NCBI GenBank assembly: GCA_947095585.1
Contig: OX352764.1
Span: 72,869,536-72,933,535, forward strand
Reading direction: 5' to 3'
Source of the DNA: Nephrocerus scutellatus
Taxonomy: Eukaryota > Arthropoda > Insecta > Diptera > Pipunculidae
DNA: 64,000 nucleotides
Shown: in pieces, positions 45,670 through 55,750 of the stretch
How positions within the stretch are numbered: the first letter of the stretch is position 1
How the letters are laid out: every line of letters starts with the position of its first letter
Position numbers and translations under genes: made by a program
Notes under the pieces: model-generated
The model's database searches: none
The model's input: only the letters and a program-made list of their open reading frames with translations
Told to the model about the DNA's origin: nothing

Positions 45670-45904
45670 TCACTTTAATCGGCTTGTTGTCGTATGCAAT
45701 AAGTCGTTTGGTCGCCGATTTTCCAATTTTTGCATTTAACGTTTTCGCTACTTTTTTAGAGATAACGTTACATTGAGCCCCTGTGTCCAATTTCAATTTA
45801 AGCTCCTTTTCACCAACACGCACTTTCGCAGACCATTTTTCTTCTTTACTTACTAAATCTACTTTTAATGATTTTTCCATTTTTTTATTTTCAATTTTTA
45901 CCAT
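45572..45904 (-). pseudogene. Third-type Gypsy aspartic protease
   Basis: The 110-codon frame has LKLDTGAQCNVISKK (DTG intact) and DNKPIKVIGEATIDC, the flap-side pattern of Gypsy proteases. It overlaps the RT frame by about 100 bp in a different register, indicating a frameshift mutation between them. Confidence 0.8.
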
Positions 45905-46079
45905 GCCGACTTAAAATTGCTTCGGTTCGTCACTGCCGAAATCGCTTGAATCATTTCCGTTTCACTATCTGAATCCGATTCCGCACAATGCACTTTCTTA
46001 GATTTCTTATTTTTATATTTTTGGTATTTTTTTTATTTTTCTTTTTTATTTTCTATTGATTTTTATTTGCTTTTGCACA

Positions 46080-46480
46080 TTAACTTAAAATTACCTTTGG
46101 TGCCACTAGATTTGCACGTTTTGTTGACGCAGGACAACTATGGTAACCATGTGTGGTGCCACAACGTTTGCACTGAAATACTTTGTCGTTGTTTAGCGCG
46201 TTGACATTTACACTCGTGCTAGCACATTCTTGAAGTTCCGAAATTAGTTTCATTGCTCGTTCAGCTGCTCGGCAAATCTTTTTTGTTTTGTCAAAATCCA
46301 GTTCATCTTCAGTCCACAATTTTTGTCTGGTAGCATCTGAGTAAATGCCCACCACGATCTGATCCATTGTGAATTCGTCGGTTTTACCCTCGTACGAACA
46401 TTTTTTCACTTGAGTTTGCAACTTTTGCAGAAAACATTCGAATGATTCATTTTGTTGTTGTTTGATGCGGTGAAATTAGC
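46080..46480 (-). pseudogene. Third-type Gypsy Gag, C-terminal part
   Basis: Minus strand: NESFECFLQKL and VKKCSYEGKTDEF (end of the capsid domain), EDELDFDKTKKICRAAERA, then a zinc knuckle CKRCGTTHGYHSC. The N-terminal part is missing where the ATCCGC-rich block begins near 46480. A register change occurs near 46410-46420. Confidence 0.75.
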
Positions 46481-46670
46481 ATCTTTCGTATTCGCATCCG
46501 ATCCGCATCCGCAAAAAAATAAAAAAAAAAAAATCTGCATCCACACTCGCGAAAAATCTTGAAATCCGTATCCGCACTCATCCGCCAAAAACTATTTCGG
46601 GTTTATCCGCTTTAATCCGCGGATAGCAGATAATTGCGGATATCCGCGGATATTACTATCCGATGCAGGG
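46470..46670. repeat. Cluster of ATCCGC / GCGGAT hexamers
   Basis: At least eight ATCCGC words and several GCGGAT complements in 200 bp, ending GATATCCGCGGATATTAC and then CAGGGCTCTAG. It forms a strong potential fold-back and truncates the Gypsy gag. CAGGGCTC is reminiscent of some hAT termini, but no partner end is visible. Confidence 0.6.
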
Positions 46671-47297
46671 CTCTAGTCTACTTGCCGTCATGCGTTAGCG
46701 GGCACACTTAGTAATTTCTTGTATAAAATGTTCTCTTGTTTTCAAAACCGGTTTCTGATCTATCAGCGGTGATCCGCTAATTGAGATCATCAGCCGTTGT
46801 ATAGTGATTGTTGATTTTTCATTCATGCGTGGAAGTAAATCTGCACTTATCGCCCGAGCGTGAGGGGGACAGACGTTCTCTCCGGCTAATTCGCTGTTGT
46901 GTAATTTGGTGATCATCTGCCTATATTTACTGGTTGCCAACGAATATAGATCGGTGGCGTTAGATTTGTTGTTGTGTGTTTGTTCTTAGAACTGTGCGTT
47001 TGCGTGGTGGTGATTCTGTCCAAGGTGATTTGTATGATATCGCCCATGGCTCGCAAGAGAAGGAAAAAAAGGGGGAACAAAAAGAGAAACATAGCCATTT
47101 CGCGGTCAATTGAGTGACTTTTGAGTCACTTAGCAATTGTTAAAATGCATTCACTCGCATTTTACATTTACGTTTACATTGAAAACTACGTTGTGAGTTT
47201 TCTTTTATATCATTATTTATTTCAGCTTATGTATTTAAAAAAAATTAAAACTTGGTAATAAAATATTTCAAGACATGTTGTGTGGGGGAAATTTGTT
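46671..47297. other. Unassigned stretch
   Basis: An 81-codon minus-strand frame (46695-46940; YRQMITKLHNSELAGENVCP) is protein-like but unidentified. The rest has no supported gene. Confidence 0.4.
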
Positions 47298-47520
47298 TTA
47301 TGCCGAATTCGCCCTTAACACTTTCCCGTCATTTCGGTGGACGCTTACTGTCCCTTTCCGGGTGAGTAGGACTTCGAAGTGGCTTGTTGCCTGGACGTCG
47401 GTCTTGGCCTGGTAGATTTTTTCCTCCAAGTCTTTAGGCCAGTTTTTTGCGGTGGGGTCCTCGATTATGGTGACGTCGCTGCCGGTGAGAGTGATCAGGT
47501 AAGACACCACACATCATGAC
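47298..47520 (-). pseudogene. Stand-alone WP-domain fragment related to the array LINE ORF
   Basis: A 70-codon frame reads LTGSDVTIIEDPTAKNWPKD, LEEKIYQAKT, then SHFEVLLTRKGTVSVHRND. It aligns over its length with the array block near 15.0-15.2 kb (LTGSD, TWPYELQTKI, AAKTT, VTRRGKVSVCRSD) and more weakly with the C-terminus of the array's GC-rich ORF. It stops shortly after HRNDGK. This is the only intact copy of the LTGSD version. Function unknown. Confidence 0.55.
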
Positions 47521-48519
47521 CGTTTTTTCGTCGACTTTAGTATTTAGTTACAAATATATAGCCTATGTTCACCCTGAAAGTCCATTCTAAATATTGGTGG
47601 AATTTTAAATTTGAGTTTCGAAGATTACCTCCTACAAACAAACCAACATTACCTTTTTATAATATTTTCACACGACCATAGACGAAAGTGATTGTTTCCG
47701 ACGCTATAACCTACCATCGAAAGTGGGCATTATCGAGACTAGTGTGTTAACATAGACAATACTTTTATTTACTGCAATCTCAGCGAACACACGTTCCCAC
47801 AGTGGTTTTGCATTGCGCATGAGCAGTTTAACAAAGAAATTTTTTTGGCCGTGTTAATTACTCGTACATTACTCGCTGAAAAAGGGTTATGGTCCGGTTT
47901 CCTCGCTCGTTATGTACTATACTATACCATATAGAAGTGAATTCGCATTCGCAGTTGGAACTGTGAGTGCAATTTCTTATTCACTGTGAATGTAAACTGC
48001 TAATGCGAAATCGCAGTGGAGTTATATTATAGGTAATAGGCATGCGACTATACGTTGCGCAGTGGATAGGTTACAACATTATTTAGAAATAATATATTTT
48101 ATTCACTATACGTCGATGACGTGGGGAGATGTAAATACTCCAATTAAACAACTTTTTCGATTTATATTTAATTTCTTAATAAAAGGCAAAAATTCAATGA
48201 ACGAAAAAATATATATATATTTTTTTAAAATAAATAAATTCTTTTAACTATATAGAAAATGAAAAATGATAAACTAAAAATAACGTCTTTGGGAAGTAAT
48301 AAAAAAATTAATGACCTTGTAGGGGAAGTCAAAAAGTTAACTAATTACACAATAATTTTTATAATCACAACACATTTTTTGAAAACACAACAATAACAAT
48401 AAAATAGAAAGAAAACAAAAAGTACCAAACAACAGAAAAACTCTTTGGCAAATAATAGAAAATAAAAAGCCTCAACATGCGGAAAGCAAGTCAAATCAAT
48501 TTTCGTTTTTATTCATGAA
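47521..48519. other. No recognised gene
   Basis: AT-rich; an inverted repeat TTCGCATTCGCAGTT / AACTGCTAATGCGAA lies at about 47943-48010. I see no coding sequence. Confidence 0.5.
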
Positions 48520-49879
48520 CTAGCTGCCCGGACAGACTTCGTTCTGTCAAAAGTAAATAAATATAACGTATTTCCGAGTGATCACGTTATTTATGTCTCA
48601 ACAATAAATGACGATTACTTACAAAAATAAGTTTTCTATTTTGATGATATTCATTATAATGCTTTATGGTATACAATATACAAATAAAGCTGACGGTTTC
48701 CCATTGCGGGAGCAGGCAACATACAACTGTCCATGAGAGAAGCATGGGTTTTCAAGATTAACTCCGCAAATTCTAAAAGACTGACCCTGTGATTTATTTA
48801 TGGTGATTGTGAAAGCAAGCCGCACTGGAAATTGCAGTCGTTTAAATTCAAATGGTACGTCTGTTGTTATCATTGGGATGCGGGGTATCAACACTTCTTC
48901 TCCCTTATATTTTCCTTTTAGAATTGTTGCTTCGATTGTTAAGTAAATTTTTCACTGATAGCCGTGTGCCGTTACAAAGACGTGGTGGGTTAATATTTCG
49001 TAACATTATGACTACCGATCCTACTTTCAATTATTAAAGATTATGGGGTGGCAATCCTGGCAAATCCAATGAGTTTACAAATTCTGGTGGATAGTTGACG
49101 ACATCATCTTGATTAGTTGCACAATCAACTGATTTGTATGTCTTTAATTCACCGGCAATTTCATTTTGAATTTTGAAGCACGTTCGCTCAACCAAAAATG
49201 ATCTTTGTAATTTTGAGCGACGTTTAGGAACACCTTTTGTATGAGCTCGGTTGTTTTTCCAGTAAACTGACAAAAATCGACAGGAAATGTAATGCTGCCA
49301 GTCAAATCATCAACAGTTCAATGAGTTGTCTAGAAAATATTTCTCCAGATCGATCATTTTGCAATTCTACACACATATTATTGCTTAAATTTAGTATCTT
49401 GACGTATTTCCACAAAATGGAGGACTTTAAACATGCATTGATTTCATCCACTGGCGTTGGCCGTGGAATCATTGGTAATGTTTGATGGAAATCTCCTGCT
49501 AATAAAATGATTGCTCCACCAAATCGGTTTTGATTGTTTATCAGATCTTTCATAGTTCTGTCTAATGCCTCCAAAGACTTTTTATGTGCAATCATCCCAC
49601 ACTATCAATTTACATTGCTGCAAAACCTTTGCCATTGCTGAGTTCTTCGCAATGTTGCAATACCAGATGAAGCAAGTGCGGGTGCAATTTCATTTTGTGA
49701 GCGAATTGTTGCTAAAATCAATGTACCACCTGGAGCGTCCAAAAAGTAAATTCCTCCAGTTCCATCATTACAACTTTCATCAAGCACATGTCTTCAATTA
49801 TTATCAATGCTTCGTTGTAAATTTCTTCTGTGTATTGTAAATGTATATTCCCATTTCTAATGCGCATTTGATGCAAAAT
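48520..49879 (-). mobile_element. Decayed Helitron, 3' part with PIF1-type helicase
   Basis: Minus-strand helicase pieces: NEALIIIEDMCL, IYFLDAPGGT, then MIAHKKSLEALDRTMKDL with GGAIILLAGDFHQTLP (Walker B region, 49302-49595), SLDLPGLPPHNL (49034-49273), and FKRLQFPVRLAFTITINKSQ with YVACSRNG (48664-48894). The Walker A loop is damaged: APGGT runs directly into LILATIRS, losing the GKT. The 3' end shows the Helitron signature: an 18-bp hairpin (48531-48548) and terminal CTAG followed by T (48520-48523). Several frameshifts; non-functional. Confidence 0.9.
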
Positions 49880-51063
49880 ATGTAACAGTCTTTTGCTCGG
49901 GTGACGCTCGCCGGTCACCCAGGGTTCTTTCTCCTTCGCGCTCGTCGTTACAAATTAAAAGATTGTTGGTTTGCGATATAAAATTACAATTCTTCTTTAT
50001 TTCTTGATCTCTTAGTCTATACGTACTTACATATAAATATACTTAAATAAACTTACGATACGTTGGTTTGTACGTACTCGGTACGGGGAAACCAGGGGAA
50101 CTTGATTGCAGCCGAGAGTATTCGACTGCGGAAAAGGGGGTTGATGGGCGGCTTCTGCTCTTTAAGTGGTTGCTACTAGAGCACACGAGCAGCGTTCTAC
50201 GGAACAGCGCGGTATAGTGAATTACTATACGAGTAAGCAAGCGAGGTCCGGGGGATAGCTACCACACTGGGAGCAAGCGGACTGCTTAGTGTCTTGTAAA
50301 TTACAATACAGCGATACTACCTGGTTTTACAACCTCGATCGTTCGCTATACTGCAATAGACACAGTAAGTATGGGTGTACAACACAACAAAATTAGCCCG
50401 GTTTTACAACCTTGACAATTTTGTTATATTGACCTAGACAAAGAAAGTACGAGTATATAATGCAGCACAGTTGTCTGGTTTTGCAACCTCGGCAACGTGT
50501 TACATTAATATGACTCGGCTAGCCTTGTCACCAAAAAAAGGGCTGTTCGTGGAGAACAGTAGTCAGCGAAAAGCTGTCGGTAAAGGGGGAATTTGCTGTG
50601 AACCACAACGCTTTCTTCCCTTTGAGTAGGTATAGCTGCCTTGCCGCAGTTTAGTCTACTCTCGAATAGATTTTACTACCGTGCCGTAGTATGTTCTATT
50701 CTAATTTTTGTTGATTAATTGGAGCATATAAGTGTGTCTTAATAGTTGAATTCCTTGGGAATTTTGTTTTCACCCTTTTTGGAAAAAATATTTGATTATA
50801 AATAATATCATTGATAAATTTCTATGATTCATTGGGCGAAAAACCCTTTTCCCGCAAAAAATAATTTCGTTGGTTCAACCGCCGGATTAAACCTTATACG
50901 TACTGCATACCGGCCGAGTACACTCGTATTGCGCTAAATTGATATAATGCAAAATAGGTTAATTTTGCATTATATATCGAGTGACTGGGGTTTTTTTTTT
51001 TGTATAGCAAATACTTTAGACATATGGTTTGTAGCGAAGTGGTATTTAACCAACTTCGTTACA
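49880..51063 (-). mobile_element. 3' LTR of the full-length Gypsy element
   Basis: 1184 bp, TGTAACAG...TTCGTTACA on the plus strand, matching the 5' LTR with about ten substitutions and a T-tract length difference. Its left edge falls inside the Helitron helicase frame. Confidence 0.95.
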
Positions 51064-51077
51064 TTCCCCCCCTACTT
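51064..51077 (-). other. Polypurine tract of the full-length Gypsy element
   Basis: Minus-strand AAGTAGGGGGGGAA directly abuts the TGTAACG start of the 3' LTR, the expected site for plus-strand priming. Confidence 0.85.
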
Positions 51078-51870
51078 CGGGGTGCGAAAAAGTATAAGAC
51101 ACACTTATAGGCTAGCAATTGGGTTTTTTTTATATACTGGTTGGATAAGTATAACTTATAACTATTATCGGTTTTCTTAATACGGTTTGTGTATATATTT
51201 ATATATGTATATGTATATATCTGGTATTTTAAAGTAAAAAATGTTTATACATAAAAAAAAATTCTCATATGGTGTGGTCACTTATTTTTTTCTGGTATAT
51301 TTGGGGTGGTCTGCGACCTTTATTGTCTCGTGCCGACACCTATATGAGTTACAAAAAGATGTGTGTGTGTTTCAAAAAAAAATTGTGGGTGGGTTTATTT
51401 TTTTTCTTTCTTTCTTCTTTTTTTTCACATTTAATAGTAATATGCTTTTAAGTTTATGTCTAGTGATAATAGTTCCATTTATACAGGGTTTCTCCTTTTT
51501 TTTTTTTTTTTTTGTGTATGTTTTGTTGTTTTTTTTTCTTTGTGTTTTTCTTTTCTGTGGTTTTGTTTTTTTTTTTTTTTTTTTTTTTTTTGAGCAAAAG
51601 TAACAATCGGTAATAAGTAGTTTAATAGTTTAATAAGTGTGATAATAGTAGTAAGTATTGTAATTTATAATAGTAAAATAATAAGTAGGTTTAATTAATA
51701 GTAATAAGTATAATAGTAGTAAGTAGAAAAATATATAGTAGTAATAAGTATGATAATAGTATAAGTAGAATTAATAAGTAGAGTAATAAGTAATAAGTAT
51801 GATAATAACAAAAAGATTTTATAATAAAAATATATGAACAGAAGGAATGCTGTCTTCTAATTGCTGTCTT
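51078..51870 (-). other. 3' untranslated region of the Gypsy element
   Basis: About 790 bp of T-rich tracts (51390-51600) and GTAATAAGTA-type simple repeats (51600-51830). There is no env-like frame, so the element is gag-pol only. Confidence 0.75.
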
Positions 51871-53225
51871 CTAATTGTTGTTAATGTTGCTGGGCTGGTG
51901 GGCGTCATCTTGGATGATCGTCATGGCGCTCCCTGCGCATCTTAGCAGGATAGTGTGGTCTGGGTGGTGACTTCCGTAGATTCTTCCTCTGGGTCCGGTG
52001 ATTCGAAGTCTCTTGGGGGTTGTTGGAATGAGAACGCCCTCGAAGGCCTCAGGGTCGAAGTGATTACTCTTCTCGAGGGTTATGAACCTCGTCATTGGTA
52101 GTTTCTGTGTTGCTTTGGGGGGGTTTGTAGTGGTATTGGTGTTGGGGTTGGTTGTTTGGGTTGGGTTATCGGTAAGCGGTTGGGTGGCGTTGGAGGGAGG
52201 TTTGTTTAGGGTTAGGTTATCTGTAGGCGGTTGGGTGTTGTTGGAGGGAGGTTTGTTTAGGGTTAGGTTATCTGTAGGCGGTTGGGTGTTGTTGGAGGGG
52301 GGTTTGTTTAGGGTTCGGCTTTGGGTTTTCTGGGTTAGGCTATTTTGTTGGATGGTCCGGTGGGCGATTCTGGGTCCTTTGGTGGTTTGAGCGGTGGTGG
52401 GTCGGGGTTTGCCCCACTGAAGCGGGGTGGCCGCATCATTTTTGATGCTGGGTGCCAATGCTGTCAGCTGCTGTAGCTCGTGTACTGTAAGTGGCCGGTT
52501 AGGGGTTGGTGGCCGTTTCTTCCACTTGATGTTTCGGAGCTGTTGTTTGGCGGTAGTTGTTGTTGTTGGTGGTGCCAATACAGGGCGTGGTCTGGTGCGG
52601 CGGTGGGCTCCCGGTTCCGGATTTTCGCCGAGAAATTTGGTGCGATGTTGTTCCGTTGCCATCGTGACTGGTACTGGTGTTGCTGAGTGGCCAGTGGTGT
52701 TGATCATACCTGAGGTTTGATCTTCGTCTATGGTAGGGGTATCGGGTAGTTGCTTTAAATTCTTCACATGGGCGGTTATTGTTTTGTTTTTTTCTCCCTC
52801 TAGGATGCATATGACGGGGGATGGTTTTTTGGAGACTCGGTACGGTCCAATAAATCGAGGTGCTAATTTAGCGGCGAAATTTTGCGTGGCTGAGGAGAGT
52901 GGTCGGTGTCGGTAATAGACCATTTCCCCGATTGCTGGTGTCCATGGGCGTCGACGGAGGTCATAATATCTTTTTTGTGTATTAAACGCTTTGGCCAGGT
53001 TATGCTTGACCAGGGCCAGGATTTCGTTTAGCATGGTGATGCGTTCTGGTGTGTCAGGTTCTTTGTTGAGTGGTATATCTGGGGTGGTAGGGAGCCGTAG
53101 TTCGCGACCGAAATTGAGATAGGCTGCGGAATAACCGGTGGTTTCGTTGTGACTGGTGTTGATGGCTAACATAAACTCTGGTAGATATTCGTCCCATCGC
53201 CTGTGGTCGGTTCGGTTCTGACGTA
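51871..53225 (-). CDS. Gypsy Pol C-terminal part: integrase end plus Pro/Thr-rich tail
   Basis: The frame is open from about 53225 (RRWDEYLPEFMLAIN) to 51871. It holds the end of the integrase, including a GPY/F-type motif (RFIGPYRV, residues about 107-114 counted from MLAINT). Then comes an unusual tail of about 250 residues rich in Pro, Thr, Gln and Asn, with three copies of a 17-residue repeat (LNKPPSNNTQPPTDN) at about 52163-52315, and a more conserved-looking end (SNHFDPEAFEGVLIPTTP). It is -1 relative to the main pol frame; a 1-nt loss near 53220 is the likely cause, because integrase motifs continue across the break. Confidence 0.85.
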
Positions 53226-55739
53226 CTGTGAGATCATTGTTTTTATTACACGATTCATCCGTTCGGTTGGGTTCGCTTGCGGGGTATACGGTGGGGTAAA
53301 TCTTTGCTTAATTTGTAGTTGCAATAGTAGGGTCTGGAATTGTTTGCTCCGGTATTGCGTGCCATTATCGGTGATCAGGATTTTGGGGCAGCCATACCGG
53401 CTGAGTATACGTTCTTTGAATCCTTTGATGAGGGCAGGAGTAGTTGCGTCACGGAGAGCCAGGAATTCTGTCCATTTGGAAAACTTGTCGTAAAAGACCA
53501 GGATCATGGTGTTTCCTTTTGCCGATCGCGGGAGCGGGCCTATAAAATCGGAGCATACGATTTCCCATGGATGGCTTGCGGTGGTTACATGCATCTCCCC
53601 TGCAGGTTTTCGGGTCGGGACTTTGTACTCGCGACACGTGGGGCACCGTCGAACGAATCGCGCGGTATCGCGATATAGCCCGGGCCAGTAATAGGTTTTT
53701 GCGATTCTGGTAATGGTTTTGGCAATTCCCATATGGCCTGCGGTCACATCCGTGTGATTTTCGTGCATAATCTGTCGGCGAAGTGGCTTGGGGACGCAAA
53801 TTTTCCAGGCGGACGTGGTGGCTTCGGTATAACTGGTGGGGGTGAATATATGTCGGTAGAGGGTTTTTTCCACGACCTGATATTCCGGGTTTTCCTCGGG
53901 TTTCGTTGTGACGGATTTTATCTTGGCATCGTACCATGGGCATGTTTCGGTTATTGGTAGTATAAGTCTATGGGGTTTTCCGGTTGGGTGCCGAGATAGT
54001 ACATCAGCCACGGTGTTGGATGATCCCTTTCGGTACCGGATTTCATAATCGTGTTGCAGGAGTTCGTTGGCCCAGCGTGCTAGTCGTCCTGAGGGGTTAT
54101 CGATACTATGCAACCATTTTAGAGACTGATGGTCGGTATGTACTATAAAGTGGTACCCTTCTAGATATGGACGCATCTTTCGGATTCCCCAGACCACCGC
54201 TAGACATTCTCGCTCTGTGACCGAGTAGTTCCGTTCTGCGTCGTTGAGCGTTCGGCTGGCATAGGCGATTACCTTTTCCTGATTATTGATTGTTTGCCAG
54301 AGTACTGCACCGAGACCATCGGCACTGGCGTCTGTCTGAAGGACGAACGGGCGGGTGAAATCGGGGCAAGCAAGTATTGGTGCTTCGGTTAATTTTGTTT
54401 TTAACATTTCAAAGGCTTTCTTCTGGTCTTCTCCCCATGACCATTTCTGAGTTTTCTTTAACAATCTGGTAAGCGGTGCGGTTATGGTAGAGAAGTTCGG
54501 TACAAAACGTCGATACCAGGATGCTATGCCGATGATTCGCCGGAGTTCTTTTATATTTCGTGGTGCCATGAGGGTTTTTACGGCTTCAATTTTGCTTGGG
54601 TCGGTATGTATGCCATGTCTGTTCACCATATGGCCGAGGTAACGCATCTCGGTTTTTCCAAATTCGCATTTGTCGGGATTTATTTTAAGTTTTGCCATTC
54701 TCAGTCGTCGAAATACTTCTTTTAACGCTGCCATGTGTTCTGAAAAGGTGCGCCCGATGATGATAATGTCGTCTAGATAGGCGAAAGCGTGAGGCTCTAG
54801 CTCGGGGCTGATTATCTTGTCGAGTAGTCGTTGGAAAGTGACAGGAGCGGAGTGAAGTCCAAACGGCATGACTTTCCATTGAAAAAGTCCTCTCCCAGGG
54901 ACTGTAAAAGCGGTACACGGGCGGCTGGTTGGTTTTAGTGGTATTTGCCAATAACCTTGCTTTAAATCGATTGTTGAAATATATCTAGCTCCCTTTAGTT
55001 TGTCCAGTACGTGGTTGATTTGTGGTAGAGGGTATGCGTCTTTGATAGAGAGTTCATTTAATTGACGGTAGTCTACGCATAGCCTCCACGTGCCTTGTTT
55101 TTTCTTTACTAGGACTATCGGAGAGCTATAGGGGCTATTTGATGGTTCGATTTTGTTTTCTGCTAATAGCTGGTCTATTTCTTGATTGATGATTGCCTGC
55201 ATGGCGGGATTCCTTGGCATGTATCGTTGCTTAAATGGGCGTTGATGCTTAAGCCGTATTTCATGTTCTGCGATGTCGGTTGGCCCTTTCAGCTTTTCAA
55301 ACGTGGGTATTTCGGTTGCCAGGAGTTTCTTCAGTTGTTGTTCTTCGGAAAAGAGGCTTTGGATAACTGGTCGGCCAGGCTGGGTTCGAGCTGTTATTGT
55401 CTCTCTACCGCATTTTATGGTAAATCCGAACTTGGACAAAAAGTCGGTTCCTATCAGGATTTTGTCCATGAGTTCCGGTAGGTACACGTACTCGTGCGTA
55501 AAGGTGCGTCCCTCCCATGTTAATTTTGTCGTATACGCCTGGTGGGCGGTAATAGTGGACTTATCGGCTAAAGCGAAAGTCATGGCTATCGGTCGGGCTG
55601 GTACTCGGTTAGCTTTACAGATTCGCTGTATGGTTTTTCCGATGCATGACCTTCCGGCCCCGGTGTCAATGACGGCGTTGTATTGGTGATTATAAAAGGA
55701 TATGGGTAATGTATATGAGGCGTGGCTGAGGGTAGTCAA
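53166..55739 (-). CDS. Gypsy Pol: protease, RT, RNase H, integrase
   Basis: 857 codons counted from a TTG at 55737-55739; the frame is open further upstream and overlaps the end of gag in the -1 register, so Pol is probably made by -1 frameshifting. Domains: protease VIDTGAGRS (Asp25), RT YLDD at 321-324, RNase H LQTDAS (Asp470) and HTDHQSLKW, integrase finger H662, H669, C699, C702, core Asp731, Asp791 and Glu826. All catalytic residues are present. The only damage is the frame break close to the end, before the integrase C-terminus. Confidence 0.95.
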   Translation of the reverse strand: MTTLSHASYTLPISFYNHQYNAVIDTGAGRSCIGKTIQRICKANRVPARPIAMTFALADKSTITAHQAYTTKLTWEGRTFTHEYVYLPELMDKILIGTDFLSKFGFTIKCGRETITARTQPGRPVIQSLFSEEQQLKKLLATEIPTFEKLKGPTDIAEHEIRLKHQRPFKQRYMPRNPAMQAIINQEIDQLLAENKIEPSNSPYSSPIVLVKKKQGTWRLCVDYRQLNELSIKDAYPLPQINHVLDKLKGARYISTIDLKQGYWQIPLKPTSRPCTAFTVPGRGLFQWKVMPFGLHSAPVTFQRLLDKIISPELEPHAFAYLDDIIIIGRTFSEHMAALKEVFRRLRMAKLKINPDKCEFGKTEMRYLGHMVNRHGIHTDPSKIEAVKTLMAPRNIKELRRIIGIASWYRRFVPNFSTITAPLTRLLKKTQKWSWGEDQKKAFEMLKTKLTEAPILACPDFTRPFVLQTDASADGLGAVLWQTINNQEKVIAYASRTLNDAERNYSVTERECLAVVWGIRKMRPYLEGYHFIVHTDHQSLKWLHSIDNPSGRLARWANELLQHDYEIRYRKGSSNTVADVLSRHPTGKPHRLILPITETCPWYDAKIKSVTTKPEENPEYQVVEKTLYRHIFTPTSYTEATTSAWKICVPKPLRRQIMHENHTDVTAGHMGIAKTITRIAKTYYWPGLYRDTARFVRRCPTCREYKVPTRKPAGEMHVTTASHPWEIVCSDFIGPLPRSAKGNTMILVFYDKFSKWTEFLALRDATTPALIKGFKERILSRYGCPKILITDNGTQYRSKQFQTLLLQLQIKQRFTPPYTPQANPTERMNRVIKTMISQYVRTEPTTGDGTNIYQSLC

Positions 55740-55750
55740 GGTGGGGGCGT

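Noticed and set aside
49871..49884. A 4- or 5-bp target duplication for the full-length Gypsy
   Set aside because: The flanks share only ATA with certainty; longer duplications depend on shifting the LTR end away from TG...CA.
51241..51603. 120-codon plus-strand frame of Phe and Leu
   Set aside because: It is translation of T-tracts in the Gypsy 3' untranslated region.
54685..54951. Alternative frames inside the full-length Gypsy pol
   Set aside because: Shadow frames of a clearly identified 857-codon pol frame.
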